Assembly: GCA_905116865.2 (NCBI GenBank)
Contig: CAJHNH020000224.1
Span: 299,657 to 363,656 of the forward strand
Reading direction: 5' to 3'
Source of the DNA: Candidula unifasciata
Lineage: Eukaryota; Mollusca; Gastropoda; Stylommatophora; Geomitridae
DNA: 64,000 nt
The translations under genes and the position numbers were made by a program. The notes beneath the pieces were generated by a model, which saw only the letters and a program-made list of their open reading frames with translations, made no database searches and was not told the DNA's origin. Each line of letters opens with the position of its first letter. Positions within the stretch are counted from its first letter, which is position 1. Below are positions 46,501 to 58,500 of the stretch, piece by piece.

Positions 46501-49500
46501 GTGGCTGTATTCTGTTTAGGTGTCCATTGAGTGGAGTATGTTGCGTTCTAAGTCTGAAGATGGTGGCCTGGTCCCTTCTTGTTAGATGGTTAATGCTGTC
46601 ATTTAGGATCAGGGCCAGACATATGTCTATAAACCTCTCTTCCAGTGTCTCCCATGGCCCATCTGTTCAACCAAGTCTCTTTGTTTATAGCTCTTATCAG
46701 TGTTTTTGCTGTCTGGAGGGTTGTCACTGTAGGTGGTTGTTCTTGTGTTGCTCCTTTCTTTGCCAATCTGTCAGCTCTGTCATTACCTGGTGTGCCGGAG
46801 TGACCTGGAATCCACTGCATCACTATTCTGATGTTGTATGAGGTAATAAGCTGATCAGCATCCAGGATTATCTTGGCTATATCAGTTCTGCAGCGTGCAC
46901 TGCCCTCCAGAGCTTGAAGGGCAGACATTGAGTCTGTGAAGATGACAATATTTTGGACCTTTGAAGGGTAAACATCCATTACAGTCTTTAGGTGGTATAC
47001 TGCTGTTTCCAGTGCAATTATTTCAGCTTCATAGTTTGAACAGAATTCCCCGCATGCATCAAAAATCTCTTCAACAGATCCATCGGGATAACCTATGTAG
47101 ATTCCTTAACCTGCTTTAATGGTAGCTTTAAATGCTGATCCATCAGTATAGACATGTATCCATTCTTGGGGGTAAGAATCAACGGTCTTTAGTGATGAGT
47201 TCATAAGAGCGATTGGGTCGGACTGTTTGGTTTCCTCGCCTACCAATTTAGTTCGGACTTCTGGAGCTTTAAAGCGAGCATGTGGTGGTAGGTTTCTTGC
47301 AACATTCTGTATTCCTTGACGTCTTTCTGGGAGTTGGTATCTGTCCTGAATTTCATTAACACAGTGTAAAACCGATTTGTGCTTTATTCTTTGTTTGTAT
47401 TCCCAGTTTTCTACAAGACGTCTATTAGGATGGTTACGATTTTTCCTAACGCATCTTTCATAAATTTCTAAAGTGGCTTTTTCTCTCCGCAACCCGAGGG
47501 GTTCCACATTTGTATGGATTTCACATGCAGCAGTTGGTGTAGACTGCATAGCTCCGCAGATTAATCGGAGGGCATTATTTTGTACTCTGTCAAGAGTCTC
47601 TAGGTTAGTTTCGGAGCAAGTTGTAAGCAGTGAGTTGTTGTACTCTATCACAGAGCGAACATATCCTAGATATAAGCCCCTCAGAGTTTCCTTGTCTGAT
47701 CCCCATGATGTACCTGCAAGTCTCTTTAATAACTGTAACCGCCTCAATGCCTTATTCCTGTTGTTTTCAATATGGTTCTTGAGGCTGAGCTGCCGGTCAA
47801 GTGTGACTCCAAGGTATGTGGGATGCTCTTCTTTCATCACTTGGTGTTTGTCTAACCTCAGGTTAATATTCTTCCTTGCTACTTGGTGGCTTTTGGTAAA
47901 GATTGTGTAGACCGTCTTTGCACAGTTAACCTTGAGTTTCCATCTTTGGCAGTACTCATGCAGTCTTCTAAGGTCTCCATTCAGTCTTTGGGCTCCACTT
48001 TCCACATTTTCATGACTCTGCCATATTGCTAGGTCACTCTCTGACCTGTACATCAGTGTTAAAATCTTTAGAACTGACCTTTTTGAAAATTTTGTTTTAA
48101 CTTTTTGAGTCCCTGAGGGTTTAGCATCACAGGCCCAAGGGGTAGTCAAGAGAGATGTAAAATCGGCGCATCATGTGTTCATTGGGCTTCTAGGCGGGAG
48201 CCTATGAACGTATGATGCGTTCCTTGGGACTCAAAGAGTTTTTAAAAATGCATTTTTAGAATTCTCTGAAAGTCTACTCTAAAAAACTAGTAGAGGAAAT
48301 TTAGAATCTTGGTCATTTGTAATAAATATCCAGGGGGTTGAACCTCTACGCCTCTGAACTGACAAGCAGGCGCAAAGTCCCCTGCTTCTTTTGTGATGTT
48401 ACATTACTAAAACAATTAATAATTTTGTCCAGTCATGGTGTAGCAGCTAGACGCGCGCCTGCAGATCAGAGGATCGTGGGTACACATCCTGGTGGAGCCT
48501 GACTTCTTTGTTTAAATTACCATGGCTCCGAGGTCCACCCAGCCTTGAGTGGGTACCAGGTGCAGTCCTGGGAAGTAAAGGCACTGATGCTGACCACATC
48601 TCCCACGTTGCCGATTGGTCTAGCCCTATATGCCTAAAGGTGTAGAAAAGGGACCTCTACTTAATGTATAAATCAGAAAAGGCTTTTTCTGCGTACGGGA
48701 AAGTAATCACAAAGTACAAACAGAGCAAAGAATTCAGTGATTTCTTTCCCTTTGACTGTTTAGAAGTAGTGTTTGGTAGATAGCAGTGACGCACTAATGA
48801 AATTGTATACATCACCCAGACATCAATTTTTTTTTAAATCTTTAAATACTAACCTCACTTCTCTTTTTAAAAAAATTGGGGGGGGGGGGGGGGGGGCTGC
48901 TAAATAATCATACCCACCTTATCTACACATGATGCAATTGCTGCCATTACCAAAGCTGTCATACAGGCATACTGGACACTGTACAAAGACAGAAAAATGG
49001 CTTTCTTGGGAGAGAGGGTTTCATAAAAAGCAATAGTTTCAGTTGAGTTTGCTGTTTTTGTTTGGTGGATCCAAGTTGGCTGATGCCCTTTGTGTTTACT
49101 TCTCGGTTCACAGTCTCTCAGAATATGTCTGTAAGATAAACATTCTTCTTCTTCACGTCCATTGGCTGTCAATTATGGGGACAGTCTTGGATTTTTCATC
49201 TACTTCTAGGCTTTTATCTTGTTCATGACTTGAGTGTTGCGTGCTACAAATCTGGCTTATTGTGTAGACTGTTGGTTCCTTGCCTCTCATGCGGTTGCAC
49301 TCCATTGAAGGAAACATTTGTCCTTTCTGTGTTGGCCAGGCTCCACGCTCCACGTTGGGAACCTGTTTCTAAGATGACCATGTAGAGCTGTAGATAGATC
49401 TTGATCACTTGAGCCCTGGTGGGGATGCACTAGCTCTTGTGGTTCTGCACTTCTGTCTCCCACATACAAGTTCAATAGCCCCAGTTTTCTCCTTGGGTAA

Positions 49501-52500
49501 TTGGGAAATAACTATAAACACTGCATTCTGTAGCAGTAACCAAGATGGATTAAACACAGTGTAACATTTGTGCTTTTAAATAATGCGGAACAAACAATAC
49601 ATTGCACAATTTATTGCCAGTAAAATTTTGCTGTATCTTGTCAGGTGCGTTTCTACAGAGTCAGACCAACATAAAATGAAGCACAGAAACTGAATAAATC
49701 CAAATGAAATGCGAATGGTTTCTTTCAATGCATCATGTTTGTCTAGTTGCCAGAAGTTCACTGTGGTCACATGCCTTACCAGGGTAACTTCAAATTTACT
49801 ATAAATTCTGTGTGCTTACAAATGAGTGAGCTATTGATTTTAATTGTTAAAGCTTCAGACATTTTCACCAGTCGCCTGTTCGGCAATCAGTTGTGCAATG
49901 TATTGTTTGTGTCCACGTTATTTAAATTCATTACAGGAAAATATTGTTTTTTAATTTATGCTATTCCTCATGCAGGAGGAGATTCGAGATCTCTTATCTA
50001 AAGACCAGAGCAAACGACTGGAACTCAAAGAAAGAACTGACACTGGCGTGTATGTGAAGGTGAGTATGTGCATGTTTGTATCATCTGTCACCTGCTGTAG
50101 GTTGACTTGAGACTCCTTCATTGATAGTTCTTCTGCTACCAATGTTTGTTTCATTTGCAAACATAAACAATCTTTATTGTCATAGTGCATTATCATGTCT
50201 GGACATTCAATCTGAGACAGTAGTGATAGCCTGGCATGTTTTCTCTGTGACTCAGTAAGTGTTTTCAAGAAGATCTAGATGGGCTGAGCTTAAACTCAGA
50301 GGTTGCCTTGAGTCCAGAACATGGTCCTGGGTGACAACAGTTTTTTTTTTCTTATTGTTCCAGGTATTATCGGTGTAGGAGGAAATAAACAGGTGGATAG
50401 GCTGGCTGGGGGTTGGGTTCGCTACCAGCTGTGGGCAGTTTGGTAGCAGATCGTCTTGCATTGGGTTTAGCAGTAACATTGAGAGCAGGCCATTTGGAAA
50501 GAAAAAGCAAACTACCAAATGTAATATTGCCTGCTGAAACCACAAGCAGTCAAAAAATGCTGGGGTTTGGTTGTGAAAGATCTTGTAAAGGAGACAGTAC
50601 ATTTTTTAATATGTAACACATATTTTCTGTTTTCAAGGACTTGTCATCATTTGTGACCAAGAGTGTCAAGGAAATCGAACATGTGATGAATGTAGGAAAC
50701 AGTAACAGATCTGTCGGGTAAGTGTTTCCTTTTTCTTCTCTTCTTTCTGTTCAGTCTTTTCCCTGCCTTTGGCTGCTGAAGATTGGGACAGAGTGCTCTC
50801 CTGAATGCTGTGATGTCAGCTCCTAATTTAACTCCTCTCAGCTCTGTTGCCTAGCTGCTGTTGTTTTTGTTGAGTCCTGATATCTGTATTCTTCTCTTTA
50901 TATTCCAGTCCAGGAACAAATAAATGAGTTAAAGTCAAGGACTTTTTTAACGCTGGGGGCTATCACAAATATGTTGCTAGGCTTGTATTTTCTACTAGAC
51001 CATTCAACACTTGTTGGGTGAGTCAGCATCCTGCCAGCCGCCTTTACATCCCATGATTTGATCCAGGACATAGACACTGGGTCAACTGGAAAGCCAAGGT
51101 CATTTTTGGAAAAAAATAGGTCCTGATGCAGATCCAAACACACAACCAGCAGGCAAGCATTTAGCCACTACACCACCCATAGCTCCCAGTTAGTAATTGT
51201 TTTTTTTTTTTATTGTTGTTTAGTTCATTATCTTATATCAGAGAAATTGTTCCCAAACTTGTTTGGTCTTCCTTTCAGGGCCACAAACATGAATGAACAC
51301 AGCTCCAGATCTCATGCTATATTTATTGTTACGATTGAGTGCAGTGAGGTGAGTGGCATGTTTAATATTTTTGTTTAGTTATTTTAGTTACAGGTAAGCT
51401 GAGTAGAGTTTCAAGAGTTAACATCACAGCACTCTGAAATTCTCATAAACACTTCATTCCTATCTTCAGCAGCAAGCGAAGAGTTTTATCTTATCCTCGA
51501 TGATACAGAATGTCTGTCTTGCCTTTCCTCCGAGTGTGCAGTGCCAGTCTGATAACCTAATCACTTCCACTTGCACCATTTCCAATGCACTTTGATAAGA
51601 TTGTGCCTCACACTATCCATGTGCTCCTAGAGAGCCTTGACAGCATTTAGCTTGTCATGTGACAATTCATGACCAAGTGGTGCAGAACCAGCAAGTATGT
51701 CGGCATGTTTTTTTCCCAGCACATCTGCATTACCTGGAATAAATATTCAAAAGGCAACTTCTTCAGCTGTAAACTCTGGTGGAAAGTTCTGGTTGTGCGT
51801 CAACTTCTGGACTTTAATTTTGTCCCAGAACTTGAGTTTTGCCTGCGCATCAATTTTACAGCTCTGGTTTATTTGTTTGCAGGCTGTTGGTTCCTCAACT
51901 ATCAGGCAGATGCACTCCGACTTTAAAGGAAACCCCCTAATTATTTGACTGTTATGATATGCTTGTTAGGGGCCAGTTGATCCACCCCCCCCCCCCACCC
52001 CCTCCAAAAGGGCCCCCTGAACCAACACAGGAAGTTACATAAACAACAGTAGCATTTAACGAGAGGGGAGTAATAAGAGAGTATATATGTAATAGTTGGA
52101 GTCATGATAACATAACAGCTGTACACTTGCCTGTCAGACTGAAGGTCTAGGGCTCAGATAATCTCCTCAATCTGATTCCTTGGCTCCCAGATTGATCCAT
52201 CCTCAAATTGGCAATAGGTGGTATCCTGGGAAGCAAAGACTGTCGGCCTGATGTTGTCCACATCATTCATTAAGTACTGATTGGTCTATAAAAGTATAGG
52301 TCCAGAACATATGCCAGGTGTACCAAAGATGGCAAAAAGGGACCTTCACTTACTTTACCTGTATGTAATGAATAGTACCGATTACCAAACACAGATCTTA
52401 TTTTCCTTGTGGCTGAAAGAGTTGAGGGATCCATTGCCTTTCTCTGCAATCAGTCAGTCATTTTCTTATCTGCAGAGAGTTAACTGTTTGCTTCTCTTGT

Positions 52501-55500
52501 GACAGGAAGGGGAGGACGGGGAGAACCATATCCGTGTTGGCAAGCTCAACATGGTGGATCTGGCTGGTAGTGAGAGACAGAGCAAGACTGGGGCTACGGT
52601 CAGTGCTGGATGTTGTTGTTGTTGTTGTTGTTAGTGGTGATGATGTTGTCCGTTGGTAGTGTTTGACTTAGTGTTTGGAGAAGAGGGAAAATGGAATCTG
52701 TTGTGACAGCTGGAAAGATCTTTGGAAATAGAGGTAGAGGAAGGCAGCTGAGAAGATTCTTCACAGCCTTATGTCAGGGCATATGGGGGGGGGGGGGGGG
52801 GGGGGGGGGGTCAACACTTGCGCTGATTAATACTGTTGTGGAGAGGCGTGATTGCACATGCCAATCGGCAAGGCACTTGATAGTAATGGTGGTGATAGTG
52901 TTTAGTTGTTGTTTAATTATTATTTATTTATTATGTACCTTTTCTTGAAGTCTTTGTTTTTCTGCTGATATTGTATGTTGTGATTGATGAAAAGGATGAT
53001 ACAGAATATGATGATAATGTTGAACTTTTTTTATTGCTGCCCAGTTAAGCATAGGCCGTCAGCTAACTCATGTCAAGCTATTTGTTAACTTGTTGGTAGA
53101 CTTAGCAGCTGAAGTTTTCCAATCTCAGCCCAATCTCTTTTAGTCACATCTTATGGCATGTATGAAAGGCTACAGTGGTACTATTATTTGATTCTCTTAT
53201 GGACCCTGGTACAGACATTAGAAAAGTGAGATTTAAAAATGATGGCAGACATGGGAGATTAAGAACCAGGGAATCAGACCTCCGGAACCACCTAGAGTTT
53301 GCTGGGAAGACAACAACTGACAGTCCCTGCCTGACAGAGGACTGCAATGGAACAAGACCAGAAAGAAAACTGCAGATAAAGAAGTCTGGTGATCACTCTG
53401 GCAAACCTCTACACCCCAGAGTCGAAGTGGAACGACTAGGTAAAGGAAGTAAAGTAGATTAACGGGCTATTATGTTCTGAATGCTGATACAAACTGGGAT
53501 TTTCAACTAACAGTCAGCAAAAAGAAGATAAAAGATTTGGTTTTAGTGACAAACCTGCCGTCTACATTGATGGTGAAGAGATGGAGACAGTAGACCATTT
53601 CACCTACCTAGGATCCATAGTGAATAACAAACTGGACCAAGAATTCAACATCAGGATAGGTCAGGCAGCAACAGCAATGAGCAGATTGACAAAGAGAGTT
53701 TTTGGAGAACAGAAAGCTCACAATTAAAACAAAAACTCTTGTCTAACTCAGGCTTGTGTTCTCATCACTCACCCTGCTTTATGGCAGTGACACTTGGTCA
53801 GTTTATTCGCACCAAGAAGAATACTTGGCATTAAGTGGCAGGACAAGATCACAAACACTGAGGTACTGGAAAGAGCAGGTACTGCAACAATTTTCTCAGT
53901 GCTCAGTCTACAAAGGTTCAGGTGGCTGGGTCACACCTGGAGAATAGAGTATGACAAAATCCCTAAGAATATCCTTTATGGTAAATTAAAGATGGGTAGA
54001 AGATGTTGAGGCTGACCTCTGTTATGATTTAAAGATGTGTGCAGGCGGGACATGAATGATACAGTATTGAGGTGGACTCGTGGAAACAGAATGCCATAGA
54101 CCCTGTTGTGTGGAGGGGGCACATTAGGAAGGGAATGAGAATGAAGGAAGAAATAATTGCAGAAAGGATGAGAGCTGAGCATCTGTGAAGAAACACACTA
54201 AACACAAATGATGACAACCGCAGTCCTGAAATACCAACAATAATTGTGGAAGACTTCTCTTAATGCAGGAAGGTCTTGCTAGTCACACTTGCCAAGGCCA
54301 TGGGCTTTGAGTCTCATGCCTCCCACGGCACAGTATGACTCTATCATCTAGAAAGATGAAAAAGTGCCAGCAATTGTGGTGTCAGTCAAAACTGTCTCCT
54401 GCTTACTCTCTCAGGGTGATAGGTTGAAGGAGGCCACAAAGATCAATTTGTCATTATCCACACTGGGCAATGTGATATCCGCATTAGTGGATGGCAAAAG
54501 TACACACATTCCATACCGAGATTCCAAGCTTACAAGGTTGTTACAAGGTGGGTCTTTTGTTACTGTTGTTGTTTGCTTCAGTGAGGGTCTGTTGTTACTG
54601 TTTTGTTTGCTTCAGTGTGGGTATTTTGTTACTGTTTTGTTTGCTTCAATGTGGGTCTTTTATTACTGTTTTGTTTGTTTCAGTGAGGGTATTTTGTTAC
54701 GGTTTTGTTTGCTTCAATGTGGGTATTTTGTTAGTTTGTTTTGTTTGCTTCAGTGTGGGTATTTTGTTACTGTTTTGTTTGCTTCAATGTGGGTCTTTTA
54801 TTACTGTTTTGTTTGCTTCAGTGAGGGTATTTTGTTACGGTTTTGTTTGCTTCAATGTGGGTATTTTGTTACTGTTTTGTTTGCTTCAGTGTGGGTATTT
54901 CATTAGTTTGTTTTGATTGCTTCAGTGTGGGTATTTTGTTAGTTTGTTTTGTTTGCTTCAGTGTGGGTATTTTGTTAGTTTGTTTTGTTTGATTCAGTGT
55001 GGGTATTTTGTTAGTTTGTTTTGTTTGCTTCAGTGTGGGTATTTTGTTACCGTTTTGTTTACTTCAGTGTGGGTATTTTGTTACTGTTTTATTTGCTTCA
55101 GTGTGGGTATTTTGTTACTGTTTTGTTTGCTTCAGTGTGGGTATTTTGTTACCGTTTTGTTTACTTCAGTGTGGGTATTTTGTTACTGTTTTGTTTGCTT
55201 CAGTTTGGGTATTGTGTTACTGTTTTGTTTGCTTCAGTGTGGGTATATGTGGTTTCATTGTGCCGTATGATGACTGTAATCTGTATATGTGATTTCATTG
55301 TGCTGTATGATCGCTGTAATCTGTATATGTGATTTCATTGTGCCGTATGATCACTGTAATCTGTATATGTGATTTCATTGTGCTCTGTGATCACTTTAAT
55401 CTGTATATGTGATTTCATTGTGAAGTATGATCACTGTAGTCTGTATCTGTGATTTCATTGCGCCGTATGATCACTGTTATCTGTATATGTGATTTCATTG

Positions 55501-58500
55501 TGCTGTGTGATCACTGTAATCTGTATATGTGATTTCATTGTGCAGTATGATCACTGTAATCTGTATATGTGATTTCATTGTGCCGTGTGATCACTGTAAT
55601 CTGTATATGTGATTTCATTGTGCTGTTTGTTCACTGTAATCTGTATATGTGATTTCATTGTGCCGTGTAATCACTGTAATCTGTATGTGTGATTTCATTG
55701 TGCTGTATGATCGCTGTAATCTGTATATGTGATTTCATTGTGCCGTATGATCACTGTCATCTGTATATGTGATTTCATTGTGCTCTGTGATCACTGTAAT
55801 CTGTATATGTGATTTCATTGTGCAGTATGATCACTTTAGTCTGTATCTGTGATTTCATTGCGCCGTATGATCACTGTAATCTGTATATGTGATTTCATTG
55901 TGCTGTATGATCGCTGTAATCTGTATATGTGATTTCATTGTGCCGTATGATCACTGTAATCTGTATATGTGATTTCATTGTGCTCTGTGATCACTGTAAT
56001 CTGTATATGTGATTTCATTGTGAAGTATGATCACTGTAGTCTGTATCTGTGATTTCATTGCGCCGTATGATCACTGTTATCTGTATATGTGATTTCATTG
56101 TGCTGTGTGATCACTGTAATCTGTATATGTGATTTCATTGTGCAGTATGATCACTGTAATCTGTATATGTGATTTCATTGTGCCGTGTGATCACTGTAAT
56201 CTGTATATGTGATTTCATTGTGCTGTTTGTTCACTGTAATCTGTATATGTGATTTCATTGTGCCGTGTAATCACTGTAATCTGTATGTGTGATTTCATTG
56301 TGCTGTGTGATCACTGTAATCTGTATATGTGATTTCATTGTGCCGTATGATCACTGTAATCTGTATATGCGATTTTATTCTGCTGTGTGATCACTGTAAT
56401 CTGTATATGTGATTTCATTGTGCCTTGTGATCACTGTAATCTGTATATGTGATTTTATTGTGCTGTGTGATCACTGTAATCTATATATGTGATTTCATTG
56501 TGCCATCTGATCACTCTAATCTGTGAATGTGATTTCATTGTGCCATCTGATCACTCTAATCTGTGTATGTGATTTCATTGTGCCATGTGATCACTCTAAT
56601 CTGTGTATGTGATTTCATTGTGCTGTGTGATTTTCTGCTGAGCAGATTCTCTAGGAGGCAATGCTAGGACAGTCATGGTGGCCAACATTGGCCCGGCAAG
56701 CTACAACTATGATGAAACCTTAACCACACTCAGGTTTGTTCCATCTGTTATCCTCTTGTTTTTGTTGTCATTTGTGTATGTTAACCCTTTTCACACAAGA
56801 TGTCAGAATCATAACATTCTAAAAATTCAGTTTTAAGTTTAAATTAACTTCTGCTTCTTTAGCATTCTGAGCCCTTGCAAAGCTCATTGCTGCAGATTTT
56901 ACACACCTCTCTGTTCATCTCTTTTTTAAGTTAAATGTTTTTCAGAATTTTACTGTAATTTTATTTTCCTACTTACTGACTTAGTCACTTCTCTTCTACC
57001 TCGGGGTGTAGAGGTTTGCCAGAGAGATCGCCAGACTTCTCTGTCAGCGGTTTTCTTTTTGACTTTGTTCCATTCCAGTCCTCTGTCAGAAACTGTTGAA
57101 TGTTGTCTTCCCAGTGAACCATGGGTCATCCTGATGGTCTGCTTCCCTGGTTCTTGACCTGCCATGGTGGCTGATTCTCTTCCATTCTGCACTTATGTCC
57201 AGACCATCGTAACTGTGACTGATCCACTCAAGTTTGTAAGGCCTGAGTTTCAAGGTCATGACGTATTGTCTGATTGCGAACTTTGTCCCTTCTTGTCAGT
57301 TGGACCACCTTTCTCAGATGCCTTATTTCTGAGGTCTGAAGCTGGCTTCTGAAAGCTGTTGTCCTTGCAGATAGCTTGCACCCATCCTACCTGGCACATA
57401 GATAGAGCGGTATACAGTCATGTTTGTTCCTTGCTAATTTCTCTTTTGCTGAGAAACCCCCACTTTATGGTCTGGCTTCCAGCTGCTGCTTTTTGAGCAG
57501 CCAACTCTGGCTTGATGCCTCCATCCTGGTCTATTACATCTCCAGGGTATTTTAACTGGTTGACTTGCTCCAGTGTATCTTAGTGGGTTTTTTTTTCATT
57601 TAGACATATTTTGCTTTGCTTTGTTAACACAAAGCCATCTGAGCACTACAAAGTCCAAATATGTATCAGTCAGGATCACACTTTAATTATTCTTTCTGCG
57701 GATATGTTTTCTCATTTATGGCATTGAAACTTGTAAGATAAATTATTTTTTTAATATTTTTACCGCCGCTATGCTTTCAGTGTAAACATGAACAAGTCTT
57801 CAAAAAACAAAAGAAATATAGTTACAACAGAAATGAAATGTTTGCTTATCATCCTAGGTGTAACAGGGAATGATGGACTTAACAAGAAAGGATCGACTTA
57901 GGAACAATGACATCAGTAGAAAAGTCGGCACAGAACCAATACTGAACTTTATCTGTAGAAACAGATCAAATAATTTGGACATGTAGCAAGATTGGCAATA
58001 GACAGGGCATCATGAAGAACAGTGCAATACAGATACAACAGTAACAGAGCCAAAAGTCAACCACGCAAAATGCGGACTGCAGAAATGTTTGAGACACTGA
58101 AAAGTACTATGTATGAAGCGAACAGTGGGGCCCATTCTTCCTGCCCTGGCACTGCAAGGCATTCCAGGAGCAGAGAAAAGAACAGAAATAAATAAATGTC
58201 TTGGAAAATGCTGTCTTTTGGGAACTGTTAGGCCTGAAACAAATACTGTATCACAACACCAGTAGTGGAATGACCAGTTTCTTGCCCACCACATTTCTTA
58301 CCCAGACATATTCCAGGAAATTCTGAAAATTATCTGCATCCCATTTTTGTGAGGCCATGTCAAATTCGCAGAGCCATACTGGTCCAGAGAAATAATCCTA
58401 TCCCAACATGGGATTTAATCTAGAATAATCCTACCCCAATACAGGATTTAATCAAAAATAATCCCACCCAACACGGATTTAATCCAAAATAATTCTACCC

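Noticed and set aside
48435..48510. tRNA gene
   Set aside because: A- and B-box-like sequence is present but acceptor and anticodon stems do not pair; it is the head of a SINE with body copies elsewhere.
54364..55332. ORFs of 97-180 codons rich in [11 protein letters not shown] after the KIF3B exon at 54415
   Set aside because: Read-through of the 34-bp satellite past the donor at 54548; hydrophobicity is due to the repeat.
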